Part shown: one piece after another, positions 1-6,341 of the stretch | How positions within the stretch are numbered: position 1 is the stretch's first letter | Layout of the letters: every line of letters starts with the position of its first letter | Origin: an uncultured bacterium | GTDB lineage: Bacteria; Bacillota_I; Bacilli_A; RF39; UBA660 | Length of the DNA stretch: 12,372 nt | Direction: 5' to 3' | Assembly (NCBI GenBank): GCA_900314225.1 | Contig: OMUM01000135.1 | Location: 1 to 12,372 of the forward strand | Notes under the pieces: generated by a model | Told to the model about the DNA's origin: nothing | The model's input: only the letters and a program-made list of their open reading frames with translations | Databases searched by the model: none | Position numbers and translations under genes: made by a program

Positions 1-9
1 ATAGAAAGG

Positions 10-46
10 ATCAATCAAATAGAATGAACATTTCTATAAGATTGAT
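10..46 (+). promoter_or_regulatory. Long inverted repeat ahead of the first gene
   Basis: ATCAATC (10-16) pairs with GATTGAT (40-46) and ATAGAA (19-24) pairs with TTCTAT (32-37). The two blocks are separated by an AA/AA internal mismatch and the loop is TGAACAT (25-31). The two arms are thus 15 bases each with 13 pairs. No T-run follows, so it is not a convincing terminator; it could be an operator or an RNA hairpin in the leader of the gene at 67. A 13-codon ORF (ATG 24-26 to TAA 63-65) crosses the hairpin and ends one base before that gene's ATG, which would suit a leader-peptide or translational-coupling arrangement. No function is known. Confidence 0.45.
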
Positions 47-66
47 TATACGAGGATGTGCTTAAT

Positions 67-492
67 ATGTATTTAAAAAATGTTAGTAATGAGGTTAAAG
101 AAATAACAGAAAAAATAAATGAACTGGATAAGGAAAATAAACTTAAATTTATCAGTTATGCTTTAAACTTATGGGATTGTGGTCAAATTAATAGTTTAAA
201 TGAAACTAATCCTGATTTATTAGATGATAGTATTTGTATTGATATATTTAATCCAAGTAGTATTGGTTACCATGATTTAGTAACTAAACTAAAAGAATAT
301 TGGAATCATACATATAAACTTTATCATCTTTATCGAAAAGAATATAAAAGTGTGATACCTTTATTTGAAAAGTTATCTTTTAAAAAAAAGATAGATATAG
401 TTGCAGAAATATTTTTAATTTTAGAACATGATGAATTATTACCAGATAATGTTGATGGCTATGAAATTGCTAGAATGATTATAAAATATTAA
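67..492 (+). CDS. Hypothetical protein of the integrative element
   Basis: I do not recognise this 141-residue protein. It is soluble in appearance, acidic and lysine-rich, mostly helical, with no signal peptide or membrane span. Visible features are a charged N-terminal helix (about residues 8-30), an N-L-W-D-C segment near residue 36, an aromatic Y/H/W-rich stretch at about residues 87-105 and a hydrophobic helix near residues 117-127. ATG 67 is preferred over the in-frame GTG at 58 because GAGGA at 52-56 is 10 bases from ATG 67 but only 1 base from the GTG. It lies upstream of the recombinase on the same strand, separated from the next gene by a 164-base structured region, so it is probably element cargo or an element regulator. 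The coding call rests on a clean ORF and ribosome site. Confidence 0.7.
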   Translation: MYLKNVSNEVKEITEKINELDKENKLKFISYALNLWDCGQINSLNETNPDLLDDSICIDIFNPSSIGYHDLVTKLKEYWNHTYKLYHLYRKEYKSVIPLFEKLSFKKKIDIVAEIFLILEHDELLPDNVDGYEIARMIIKY

Positions 493-656
493 ATATTAAA
501 AAACTAAATTGTTATTTGAAAACTTAATATTTCGGATAATAGTTTAGTCTAATTTTGTCCTTATAAGGTATTAAGTTTTCGATTTTTGTAGAACTTATTA
601 CCTTAAGTTCTTTTTTAGTTTTTATAAAAATAAACTTAAAAGAAAGGACAAAATAT
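493..656 (+). promoter_or_regulatory. Structured leader with competing hairpins ahead of the recombinase operon
   Basis: This gap holds several long inverted repeats. Stem A: GAAAACTTAATA (518-529) pairs perfectly with TATTAAGTTTTC (569-580), and wobble pairs extend it to about 516-532/566-582. Stem B: ATTTTGTCCTT (552-562) pairs perfectly with AAGGACAAAAT (644-654), which includes the Shine-Dalgarno of the gene at 657, and is reinforced by TTAAGTTT (571-578) with AAACTTAA (632-639). A and B share bases 571-578, so they cannot both form completely. A third hairpin with a T-run lies between them. Such a layout resembles an attenuator or riboswitch-like leader that hides or frees the ribosome site. 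I see no match to a known riboswitch class, and no confident promoter. AT-rich DNA makes short repeats common, but 11-12 perfect pairs at the ribosome site are notable. Confidence 0.5.
590..623 (+). terminator. Terminator-like hairpin inside the leader
   Basis: AGAACTTA (590-597) pairs with TAAGTTCT (604-611) around the loop TTACCT, followed by a T-rich run to 623. It is low in GC, as expected for this genome. It could end transcription from the 67-492 gene, or act as the conditional terminator of the competing structures around it. Strength cannot be judged by eye. Confidence 0.45.
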
Positions 657-863
657 ATGAAAACAATAAATAATCTCCCATCTAGAATAATTGAAATAGA
701 AACAAGTATCAAACTACTTGAATACTTAAAAAGAACAAGTGTTATAGATGATGGAATGTATAACTTTTGTATTAACAAATTAATGAATAAACTTACGTTA
801 GAAAAAAGTAAAATTGATGATGATTATATAAGTAATATTGATAATTACAAAATATTAACTTAG
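657..863 (+). CDS. Small protein upstream of serine recombinase, SHOCT-like helical hairpin
   Basis: This 68-residue protein starts at ATG 657 after GAAAGGA (642-648) and ends 10 bases before the recombinase start, so the two are almost certainly co-transcribed. Residues about 19-46 read as two short helices joined by a turn: L-E-Y-L-K-R, then V-I-D-D-G-M-Y, then I-N-K-L. This is the spacing seen in SHOCT-type short C-terminal domains (leucine-rich helix, a turn with I and an acidic residue, then a second helix). The resemblance is by eye. No membrane span or cysteine pair is present. A role as a recombination directionality factor or recombinase accessory is possible from position and size, but nothing in the sequence proves it. 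Its ribosome site lies in a potential stem with 552-562. Confidence 0.65.
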   Translation: MKTINNLPSRIIEIETSIKLLEYLKRTSVIDDGMYNFCINKLMNKLTLEKSKIDDDYISNIDNYKILT

Positions 864-873
864 GAGGTAACTC

Positions 874-2523
874 ATGGACTTATATACAGTTAGGAATAAT
901 ATTATGAAAGGTGTTCCTTTGCAAGAATTAAAATTAAGAGTCTGTTTTTATGCCAGAGTATCAACAGATAAAGATGAGCAGTTGCACTCTCTATCTGCCC
1001 AAATATCTTTTTTTAATGATTATATAAGTAAAGTTCCTAACTGGCAGTTTATAGGTTCATATATTGATGAAGGTATTAGTGGTACATCAGTTAATAAACG
1101 TGAAGAATTTTTAAGAATGATTGAAGATGCTAAAAATCATAAATTTGATTTAATATTAACGAAAGAAATATCCAGATTTTCAAGAAGCACTTTAGATAGT
1201 ATTAAGTATACCCAGGAGTTACTGCAAGATGGTGTTGGTGTTTATTTTTTAAACGATAATATTAATACCATATTACCTGACTCTGAACTTAGACTAACTA
1301 TCATGTCATCGATTGCCCAAGATGAAGTGAGAAAACTATCAGAAAGAGTATCTTTCGGTATGAAAAGAAGTATTGATAGTGGTACTGTGTTAGGGTGTTC
1401 TAATATCTATGGTTATGTAAAAGATAAAGGAAAATTAGTAATTGATGAAAAAGAGGCCGAAATGATTAAAATTATATTTGATAGATATGCCAATACTACA
1501 GATGGTTTAGCTAAAGTATCAAAGTATTTATATAGCTTAGGTTATAAAAATAAAAATGGTAAAAGAATAGATACAACAATACTAACTAGAATTATTGAAA
1601 ACCCTAAATATAAAGGATATTATTGTGGCCATAAAACGAAAGTGTTAGATTACCGTACAAAAAAGAAGAAAAAATTAAATGAATCAGATTGGATTATTTA
1701 TAAAGATAACGAAAATGTCCCACCGATTGTATCAGAAGAACTATGGGATAGAGCTAACAAAAAATTAAAGGAAAGGCAAGATAGTTTTACAAACAGAGCC
1801 GTAAATAAAAAAGTATTTCAAAATAGATATACATATTCCGGTAAAATTTATTGTGGGACTCACAACTTAACTTATCATAGATCATCAGCTGGTAAAAGAA
1901 AAAATAATCCAGTATGGGAGTGCCAAGTATATAGAAAAGAAAGTTTAAAAGGTTGCTCTAATCCTAGAGTATTTGAACAAGAACTAGATCTCATTTTTAA
2001 AGATATGTTTAAAAAAATATTCAAAAGAAGAAAACATATTTTTGATGAAATATTAAATGACTGTAAAAATTATTTAGAAACCAATAATAATGAATCTGAA
2101 ATAAAAAATATAGAATCTAAAACTTTAATGTTTAATAATAAAAAAGATAAATTATTAGAACTTGTTATGGAAGAATATATATCTAAAGAAGATTATAAAA
2201 AACAAATAGATTTAATTAATGAAGAAATAATTACTAATCAAACAAAACTAAATGAATTACAAAATAATAAGCAAGATAAAAACTATATAGAAAATAAAAT
2301 TAAGGAACTAAAAAAGATGTTAGATAATTGTTTAACTGATGATAAGTGTTTCAGTGATATATTTAATGAATTGATTGATAGAATTTATGTTTATAAAGAA
2401 AAGGACAAAAAGATAAAACTAGATATTTATATAAAAACAGGAGAAAGTGTTAATACATTCTCTGATAATTTAGGTAGAAAGTTTCATTTAATAGACAACG
2501 TTACAACAAGTAATGGCAGTTAG
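874..2523 (+). CDS. Large serine recombinase (site-specific integrase)
   Basis: The 549-residue protein catalyses integration and excision of the element by four-strand cleavage through a 5'-phosphoserine link. The resolvase domain spans about residues 20-165: Y-A-R-V-S-T-D places the nucleophile at Ser30, with D-E-G-I-S-G-T-S at 65-72 and the active-site arginines in I-S-R-F-S-R-S at 99-105. A recombinase domain follows (about 172-305). A zinc ribbon then has candidate ligands Cys327, His330, Cys350 and Cys361, with His in place of the usual second Cys. A lysine/glutamate-rich coiled coil runs at about 395-480, as in phage and Tn-type large serine integrases, where it controls synapsis. AGGAGG at 862-867 is 6 bases from ATG 874. 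The last 6-8 codons and the stop lie in host PBP DNA, so the protein's tail depends on the integrated state. Confidence 0.95.
   Translation: MDLYTVRNNIMKGVPLQELKLRVCFYARVSTDKDEQLHSLSAQISFFNDYISKVPNWQFIGSYIDEGISGTSVNKREEFLRMIEDAKNHKFDLILTKEISRFSRSTLDSIKYTQELLQDGVGVYFLNDNINTILPDSELRLTIMSSIAQDEVRKLSERVSFGMKRSIDSGTVLGCSNIYGYVKDKGKLVIDEKEAEMIKIIFDRYANTTDGLAKVSKYLYSLGYKNKNGKRIDTTILTRIIENPKYKGYYCGHKTKVLDYRTKKKKKLNESDWIIYKDNENVPPIVSEELWDRANKKLKERQDSFTNRAVNKKVFQNRYTYSGKIYCGTHNLTYHRSSAGKRKNNPVWECQVYRKESLKGCSNPRVFEQELDLIFKDMFKKIFKRRKHIFDEILNDCKNYLETNNNESEIKNIESKTLMFNNKKDKLLELVMEEYISKEDYKKQIDLINEEIITNQTKLNELQNNKQDKNYIENKIKELKKMLDNCLTDDKCFSDIFNELIDRIYVYKEKDKKIKLDIYIKTGESVNTFSDNLGRKFHLIDNVTTSNGS
2491..2523 (+). 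other. Predicted attachment-site junction (att) between element and PBP gene
   Basis: Two reading frames overlap here. The recombinase frame ends N-V-T-T-S-N-G-S-stop at 2523. The PBP frame is closed by TAG at 2492-2494 and then reads T-T-L-Q-Q-V-M-A-V-S, the conserved segment before the N-G-G of class B PBPs. The crossover should therefore be close to 2495-2505. A small palindrome, AACGTT (2497-2502), lies at the seam. The core dinucleotide cannot be fixed without the other junction or an empty site. Confidence 0.65.
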
Positions 2524-3163
2524 TGCTGTAGTTAATGGAGGTACTTTATATAAACCATATATTGTTAAAGGTATAACTGATAAGGCTAATATAAATATTT
2601 TAGAAAACACTCCAAAGAAAGTAAGAAAAGTAATAAGCAAAGAAACCAGTAATATTATGAGATTGGCCTTAGAAAGTGTAGTTGCGCAAGGTGGAGGAAA
2701 AAGTGCTTATATTGAAGGCTATAGAATAGGTGGTAAAACTGGTACAGCACAAAAGAGCAATAATGGCTCATATTTAGTTAATAATTATATTATGTCTTTT
2801 ATGAGTGTTGTTCCCTCTAATGATCCTAAGGCTGTTTTATATTTAGCAATTGATAATCCGAAAAATACTGCTATGCTTTCAAGTTATACAACTACACCTA
2901 TTGCTAGAAGAATATTATTAGATATAATTGATGCTTTAGATATAAAAAAGCAGGATGGAGAATTAGAAAAAGAATTAGAATGGAATGATAAACAATATGT
3001 TGTTGTACCAAATGTTGTTGGTATGAATGTTGAAGATGCTAAAGAAATATTAAGTAATTTTTCAATAGTTATTGAAGGAAAAGGTGATACTATAACTTAT
3101 CAAAGTATAAAAGAAAACGAAAAAGTTGAAATTGGTAGTAAAATTAGATTATTCTTAAAATAA
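2513..3163 (+). CDS. Class B penicillin-binding protein, C-terminal part, split by the integrative element
   Basis: This is the 3' third of an FtsI/PBP2B/SpoVD-type transpeptidase, which cross-links peptidoglycan on the outer face of the membrane. From the ATG at 2513 the fragment has the conserved S-A-V-V-N-G-G, then the KTG triad box at residues 75-77 (nt 2735-2743), the rest of the transpeptidase fold, and one PASTA domain from about residue 161 (V-V-V-P-N-V-V-G-M). One PASTA domain is typical of SpoVD; Bacillus PBP2B carries two. The membrane anchor, dimerisation domain, S-x-x-K nucleophile and S-x-N box are missing, so this piece alone cannot be an active enzyme. No ribosome site precedes ATG 2513, and homologous sequence continues upstream to about 2495, so the ATG is an internal methionine, not a true start. 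Its place before mraY supports the native ftsI/spoVD position. The gene would be restored if the element excises precisely. Confidence 0.85.
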   Translation: MAVSAVVNGGTLYKPYIVKGITDKANINILENTPKKVRKVISKETSNIMRLALESVVAQGGGKSAYIEGYRIGGKTGTAQKSNNGSYLVNNYIMSFMSVVPSNDPKAVLYLAIDNPKNTAMLSSYTTTPIARRILLDIIDALDIKKQDGELEKELEWNDKQYVVVPNVVGMNVEDAKEILSNFSIVIEGKGDTITYQSIKENEKVEIGSKIRLFLK

Positions 3164-3193
3164 AAATAAAATTTATAAAAAGAAGAAAAACTA

Positions 3194-3202
3194 TGTTATG
3201 AT
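3194..3202 (+). promoter_or_regulatory. Extended -10 promoter before the coiled-coil gene
   Basis: TGT followed by TATGAT (3197-3202) forms an extended -10. No clear -35 is seen. Transcription would begin near 3209, giving a leader of about a dozen bases with GGTGAT (3213-3218) before ATG 3222. This would let the host cluster be transcribed despite the upstream insertion. Confidence 0.45.
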
Positions 3203-3221
3203 TATACTGGTTGGTGATACT

Positions 3222-4790
3222 ATGAATGAGGCAATTGGTGTTAAGGGTGGAAGAAATGACCGTAAGCGAACATTAAAAATTCTAGAAAAAGAAAAGCAAA
3301 AATTAAAGCAATATGAAGAAGAAAAAGAAATAAAAGAGTTAGAAAATAATGTTAAGAAAAAGCAATTTATTTCTTTAATTAAAATTTTACCAATTTCATT
3401 TATTGGTGGAACTATTAAAACATTTTTAGATAACAGTAAAAAAGATACTTCTTATGAGATAAATAAAAATAATGATAATAGAGTAAAAGAGTCATTTGAT
3501 AATTCAGAAAAAAATAAAGAAAGAAAACTTATTGATAAACAGAAAGTTATTATTTTACCAAGTGGAGAAAAAGTAACAATTAATATTCCCAATAAGAATA
3601 ATACTATTAAAGAAAGTTCATCTACAAATTCAAATATTCAAGAAGAGCTTACACAAAAAGAGAAAAAAACTTCTGAAACTATTTTTGAATTAACGGATAA
3701 TTCTAAAAATAATGTTTTAACAGATTATAATGCTATAAATATAGATAATAATTTAGAAAAAGTAAAATCCCATAAATTAGTTGATGCTTATGAAACAAAA
3801 TTAAAAGATATTAGATATGATTTAAGACATTTGGTATATGAATATAATGTATTAGTTTCTGATAGTAATAATATAGTTTTAAGTAAAGAAGCAGAAATTA
3901 TTTTAGATAAGTTATCTGATGTAATTGATAAACTTGAAGTATTGAAAAGTAAAATAAAAATTGATGATATTGATAAGTATGATGATAATTATATTTATTA
4001 TATAATAAAAGAATATTTAAATGAATTTAATGATGGAAAGACTATTTCTAATATTAAAGATTCTCCTTTATATATTGAAATTTCAAAAAAAATAGTTGAA
4101 CTTGATAGAAAAAGATATGATTTAAATAAAAAAGTAAATGACAAAAAGGCTCAGTTAGAAGAGAAAGAAACTAAATTTGCTGAATTTAAAAATAAATATT
4201 ATGATCTTGATAAGATTAATAATGATTTATTATCTTTCCAGTATGAGCAAGATTTATTATTAAAAGAATTAGAAGATAAAGTTGCGAATGCTACAACTAT
4301 AACTGAAAGAGTTGAATATGAAACTCAAGTGATGAGTAAACAAAGTAGATTGTTAATTAATTTATTAAGTTTACAATTATTTCTTCCTGGTCCAAGATCT
4401 GCTAAAAAAATGGCAGCTGGAACAGCAGCATATTTATATTTCCTAAATAATGTTTTAAAACCAAAAAAGATTGCTAAAAAATATAAAGTAATAAGAGTAA
4501 AAGATTATCATGAAGAAATTGAAGATAGTTTAGCATCAATTAATGATGCGTCAGATTTACTTTATAAAACGTCAAGTCAAGTTGATATGATGATTGATAA
4601 GTTAAGTAAAGAATTTAAAGATTATTTAGGAGTTATTCCTGAAGCTGATGAACTACTTTACAATTTAAATAAAATAAAAAGTGAATTAAATGAAAAAGAG
4701 TATGAAATGGATAAATTAAAGAAAGAGCAAAAAAAAGTTTTAGAAGATAATAATGTAAAGGTTTTAACTAGGGGGGATTATCAAATGTAA
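3222..4790 (+). CDS. Unrecognised coiled-coil protein in the division cluster, probably membrane-associated
   Basis: I do not recognise this 522-residue protein. From ATG 3222 it starts with a basic, Lys/Arg/Glu-rich helix (about 11-47). A hydrophobic segment follows at about 49-69 that could be a membrane span or re-entrant anchor. A polar, low-complexity Ser/Asn/Lys linker runs to about 170, then long coiled coils at about 180-375. A second apolar, glycine/alanine-rich stretch (about 375-412, containing L-F-L-P-G-P-R and A-A-G-T-A-A-Y-L-Y-F-L) precedes a terminal coiled coil to the end. ATG 3222 is preferred to the in-frame ATG at 3198 because GGTGAT at 3213-3218 lies just ahead of it and the 3198 ATG falls inside a -10-like element. 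Its location between the PBP gene and mraY suggests a scaffold or cell-shape/division role, by context only. Confidence 0.8.
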   Translation: MNEAIGVKGGRNDRKRTLKILEKEKQKLKQYEEEKEIKELENNVKKKQFISLIKILPISFIGGTIKTFLDNSKKDTSYEINKNNDNRVKESFDNSEKNKERKLIDKQKVIILPSGEKVTINIPNKNNTIKESSSTNSNIQEELTQKEKKTSETIFELTDNSKNNVLTDYNAINIDNNLEKVKSHKLVDAYETKLKDIRYDLRHLVYEYNVLVSDSNNIVLSKEAEIILDKLSDVIDKLEVLKSKIKIDDIDKYDDNYIYYIIKEYLNEFNDGKTISNIKDSPLYIEISKKIVELDRKRYDLNKKVNDKKAQLEEKETKFAEFKNKYYDLDKINNDLLSFQYEQDLLLKELEDKVANATTITERVEYETQVMSKQSRLLINLLSLQLFLPGPRSAKKMAAGTAAYLYFLNNVLKPKKIAKKYKVIRVKDYHEEIEDSLASINDASDLLYKTSSQVDMMIDKLSKEFKDYLGVIPEADELLYNLNKIKSELNEKEYEMDKLKKEQKKVLEDNNVKVLTRGDYQM

Positions 4791-4835
4791 AGTTATATGT
4801 AATTTTGTCTAATTTGGAATAAAATGATTTTTTTA

Positions 4836-4844
4836 TGATATAAT
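4836..4844 (+). promoter_or_regulatory. Extended -10 promoter for mraY
   Basis: TGA plus a perfect TATAAT (4839-4844) make an extended -10. TTGGAA (4814-4819) is a possible -35 with a long 19-base spacer. Predicted start of transcription is near 4851, just before the GGAGG ribosome site at 4856-4860. Confidence 0.65.
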
Positions 4845-4867
4845 TAGTTAGAAATGGAGGAGTAGTC

Positions 4868-5848
4868 ATGCTATTATTAACAAAAGCAACTTTTGCTATT
4901 ATGATTGGATTTTTATCTTCAGCTATTTTAGGCTTAATTTTAATTCCATTATTAAAAAAATTACGTGTTGGACAGAGAATATCTGAGTTTGTTGGAGAAG
5001 CACATAGAAAAAAAGAAGGCACACCAACAATGGGAGGACTAATATTTATTGTTCCTACTGTTCTAGCAACTATTTTTTTGATTTTAACTGATAAAATAAG
5101 CTATACATCTAATTTAGGAATAGTTTTACTAGTATTTATAGGTTATACTTTTATTGGTTTTTTAGATGATTTTTTATCAATTAGAAAAGGTAACAATGAG
5201 GGATTAACAGTTTATCAGAAATTATTGATGCAAGTATTAATTGCTATTGGCTTTTTCTATATTTATATGCGAAATGGTGGTCAAACAGCTTGGGTTGTTG
5301 GAACATTAAAGATTGACTTAGAAATGGGTTGGCTTTATGGCTTAGCTATATTATTTGTTTTAGTTGGAGCTAGTAATGCTGTTAATTTAACTGATGGACT
5401 TGATGGATTAGCTGGTGGACTTTCGGCTGTTGCTTTTATAGCTTTTGCTCTTATTTCTTTATCTGTTGGTTTTGAAGATATAGGTATTTTTTGTTTAATA
5501 TTAGTTGGTAGTTTGTTTGGCTTTTTAATTTATAATACCCATCCGGCTAAAGTTTTTATGGGTGACACAGGTTCACTTGCTCTTGGAGCTGTTATGGGAG
5601 CAATTGCTATACTAACACATAGAGAACTTACTTTACTTGTTGTAGCGTCAGTTTTTGTAATTGAAACTTTATCAGTTATTATTCAAACTTTTTGGGTAGT
5701 AGTATTTAAAAAGAAACTATTTTTAATGACTCCTCTTCATCATCATTTTGAGAAATTAGGTTGGCAAGAAACAGATATTGTTAAATTATTTTGGGTTTGT
5801 GGTTTAATATTTGCTATGGCTGGTATTATATTTGGAGTTTGGGTATAA
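4868..5848 (+). CDS. mraY: Phospho-N-acetylmuramoyl-pentapeptide transferase (MraY)
   Basis: MraY moves phospho-MurNAc-pentapeptide from UDP to undecaprenyl phosphate, making lipid I at the inner face of the membrane. The 326-residue length and the polytopic pattern of about ten spans fit the family. Diagnostic motifs are all present: G-T-P-T-M-G-G at residues 51-57, the D-D pair at 100-101 (G-F-L-D-D-F), N-L-T-D-G-L-D-G-L-A-G-G, F-M-G-D-T-G-S and the C-terminal H-H-H-F-E loop (nt about 5737-5751), which together build the Mg2+ and nucleotide site. GGAGG at 4856-4860 sits 7 bases from ATG 4868. It follows the coiled-coil gene after 77 bases and has its own promoter. murD does not follow, unlike the usual mraY-murD-ftsW order. 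Confidence 0.97.
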   Translation: MLLLTKATFAIMIGFLSSAILGLILIPLLKKLRVGQRISEFVGEAHRKKEGTPTMGGLIFIVPTVLATIFLILTDKISYTSNLGIVLLVFIGYTFIGFLDDFLSIRKGNNEGLTVYQKLLMQVLIAIGFFYIYMRNGGQTAWVVGTLKIDLEMGWLYGLAILFVLVGASNAVNLTDGLDGLAGGLSAVAFIAFALISLSVGFEDIGIFCLILVGSLFGFLIYNTHPAKVFMGDTGSLALGAVMGAIAILTHRELTLLVVASVFVIETLSVIIQTFWVVVFKKKLFLMTPLHHHFEKLGWQETDIVKLFWVCGLIFAMAGIIFGVWV

Positions 5849-5870
5849 AGTCTATTTAGACTTTTTTCTT
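5847..5870 (+). terminator. Hairpin and T-run at the end of mraY
   Basis: AAAGTCT (5847-5853) pairs with AGACTTT (5858-5864) around an ATTT loop, followed by a T-rich run to 5873. The stem overlaps the mraY stop codon. The next gene's AGGAGG begins at 5874 with no promoter between, so it is more likely a partial attenuator than a full stop. The stem has only two G-C pairs. Confidence 0.45.
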
Positions 5871-5885
5871 TTTAGGAGGAATATT

Positions 5886-6341
5886 ATGAATAATATTATT
5901 TTAGTACATATGGATGAAGCAAAAAAAACAAATGAAGAGCAATATATAATTGGTACAGTAGGTCTTGCTACATGTACAGGAATTTTGTTATATAGTAGAA
6001 AAAAAGAAGTAGCAATCGTTGCTCATGTATCAAATAATTATGAAAATACTATTATTAATATGTTAGAATTAATTTCTGATAATAAATTAGATGAAGATAC
6101 TATAGAATATAAAATTATTAAAGGTTCAATGTATAATCAATATCAAATTGATAAAAAAATTGAGACTTTTTTCAAATCTTATCCATTACTTTTTAAACCA
6201 ATGAATATTGAAGAAAGTAGTAATATTGATAAAAAAACTGATTCTAAGGAATTTTTATTTGATACTAAAAAGGGAATATTTGTAACAAATAATTATAATA
6301 TTGATGAAGTGATACAAAATAATAATAAGTTATCAATTTAG
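5886..6341 (+). CDS. Small CheD-like protein, putative glutamine deamidase fold
   Basis: The 151-residue protein has the core of the CheD family near its N-terminus: T24-V-G-L-A-T-C30, then 16 residues to H47 in V-A-H-V. CheD enzymes deamidate glutamines on chemoreceptors using a Thr/Cys/His triad; from memory, in Thermotoga CheD these are Thr21, Cys27 and His44, the same spacing of 6 and 17. The following helix (N-N-Y-E-N-T-I-I-N-M-L-E-L-I) fits the fold. The C-terminal half is divergent and Asn/Lys-rich. No chemotaxis or flagellar gene is visible, so the substrate may not be a chemoreceptor. AGGAGG at 5874-5879 lies 6 bases from ATG 5886; starting at the in-frame ATG 5811 would overlap mraY and lacks such a site. 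It lies between mraY and an M18 peptidase, and a TAG ends it. Family assignment is by motif only. Confidence 0.65.
   Translation: MNNIILVHMDEAKKTNEEQYIIGTVGLATCTGILLYSRKKEVAIVAHVSNNYENTIINMLELISDNKLDEDTIEYKIIKGSMYNQYQIDKKIETFFKSYPLLFKPMNIEESSNIDKKTDSKEFLFDTKKGIFVTNNYNIDEVIQNNNKLSI

Larger units (their letters stand above)
1..2500 (+). mobile_element. Right end of a serine-recombinase integrative element, left end outside the window
   Basis: This stretch carries two small unknown genes and a large serine recombinase, which is the last gene before host DNA. The host PBP reading frame begins abruptly inside the 3' end of the recombinase gene: the frame is closed by TAG at 2492-2494 and then open to 3163. 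Large serine integrases usually sit next to one attachment site, so this boundary is probably attR or attL. The right boundary is placed at about 2495-2505 from PBP family conservation, not from a seen duplicate. The left boundary, the cargo and the 5' half of the PBP gene are not in the window. No transfer, phage structural or resistance gene is visible, so I cannot say whether it is a prophage, an integrative conjugative element or a smaller mobilisable island. Confidence 0.75.

Noticed and set aside
524..778. Open frame on the - strand across the leader and the small gene
   Set aside because: It lies opposite a better-supported gene with a ribosome site, has a hydrophobic AT-rich composition typical of antisense frames, and its end falls in the structured leader.
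2513..2515. ATG taken as the genuine start of a separate short PBP-like gene
   Set aside because: No ribosome site precedes it and PBP-like residues (T-L-Q-Q-V) continue upstream of it, so it is an internal methionine of a split gene.
3198..3200. ATG 3198 as start of the coiled-coil gene
   Set aside because: It falls within a likely -10 element and lacks a ribosome site; ATG 3222 has GGTGAT at a proper distance.
4768..5022. Open frame on the - strand over the mraY promoter and 5' end
   Set aside because: mraY on the + strand is certain; this is its antisense shadow.
5811..5885. Earlier start for the CheD-like gene, overlapping mraY
   Set aside because: No ribosome site there; AGGAGG at 5874-5879 fixes ATG 5886, and the CheD-like core begins shortly after it.
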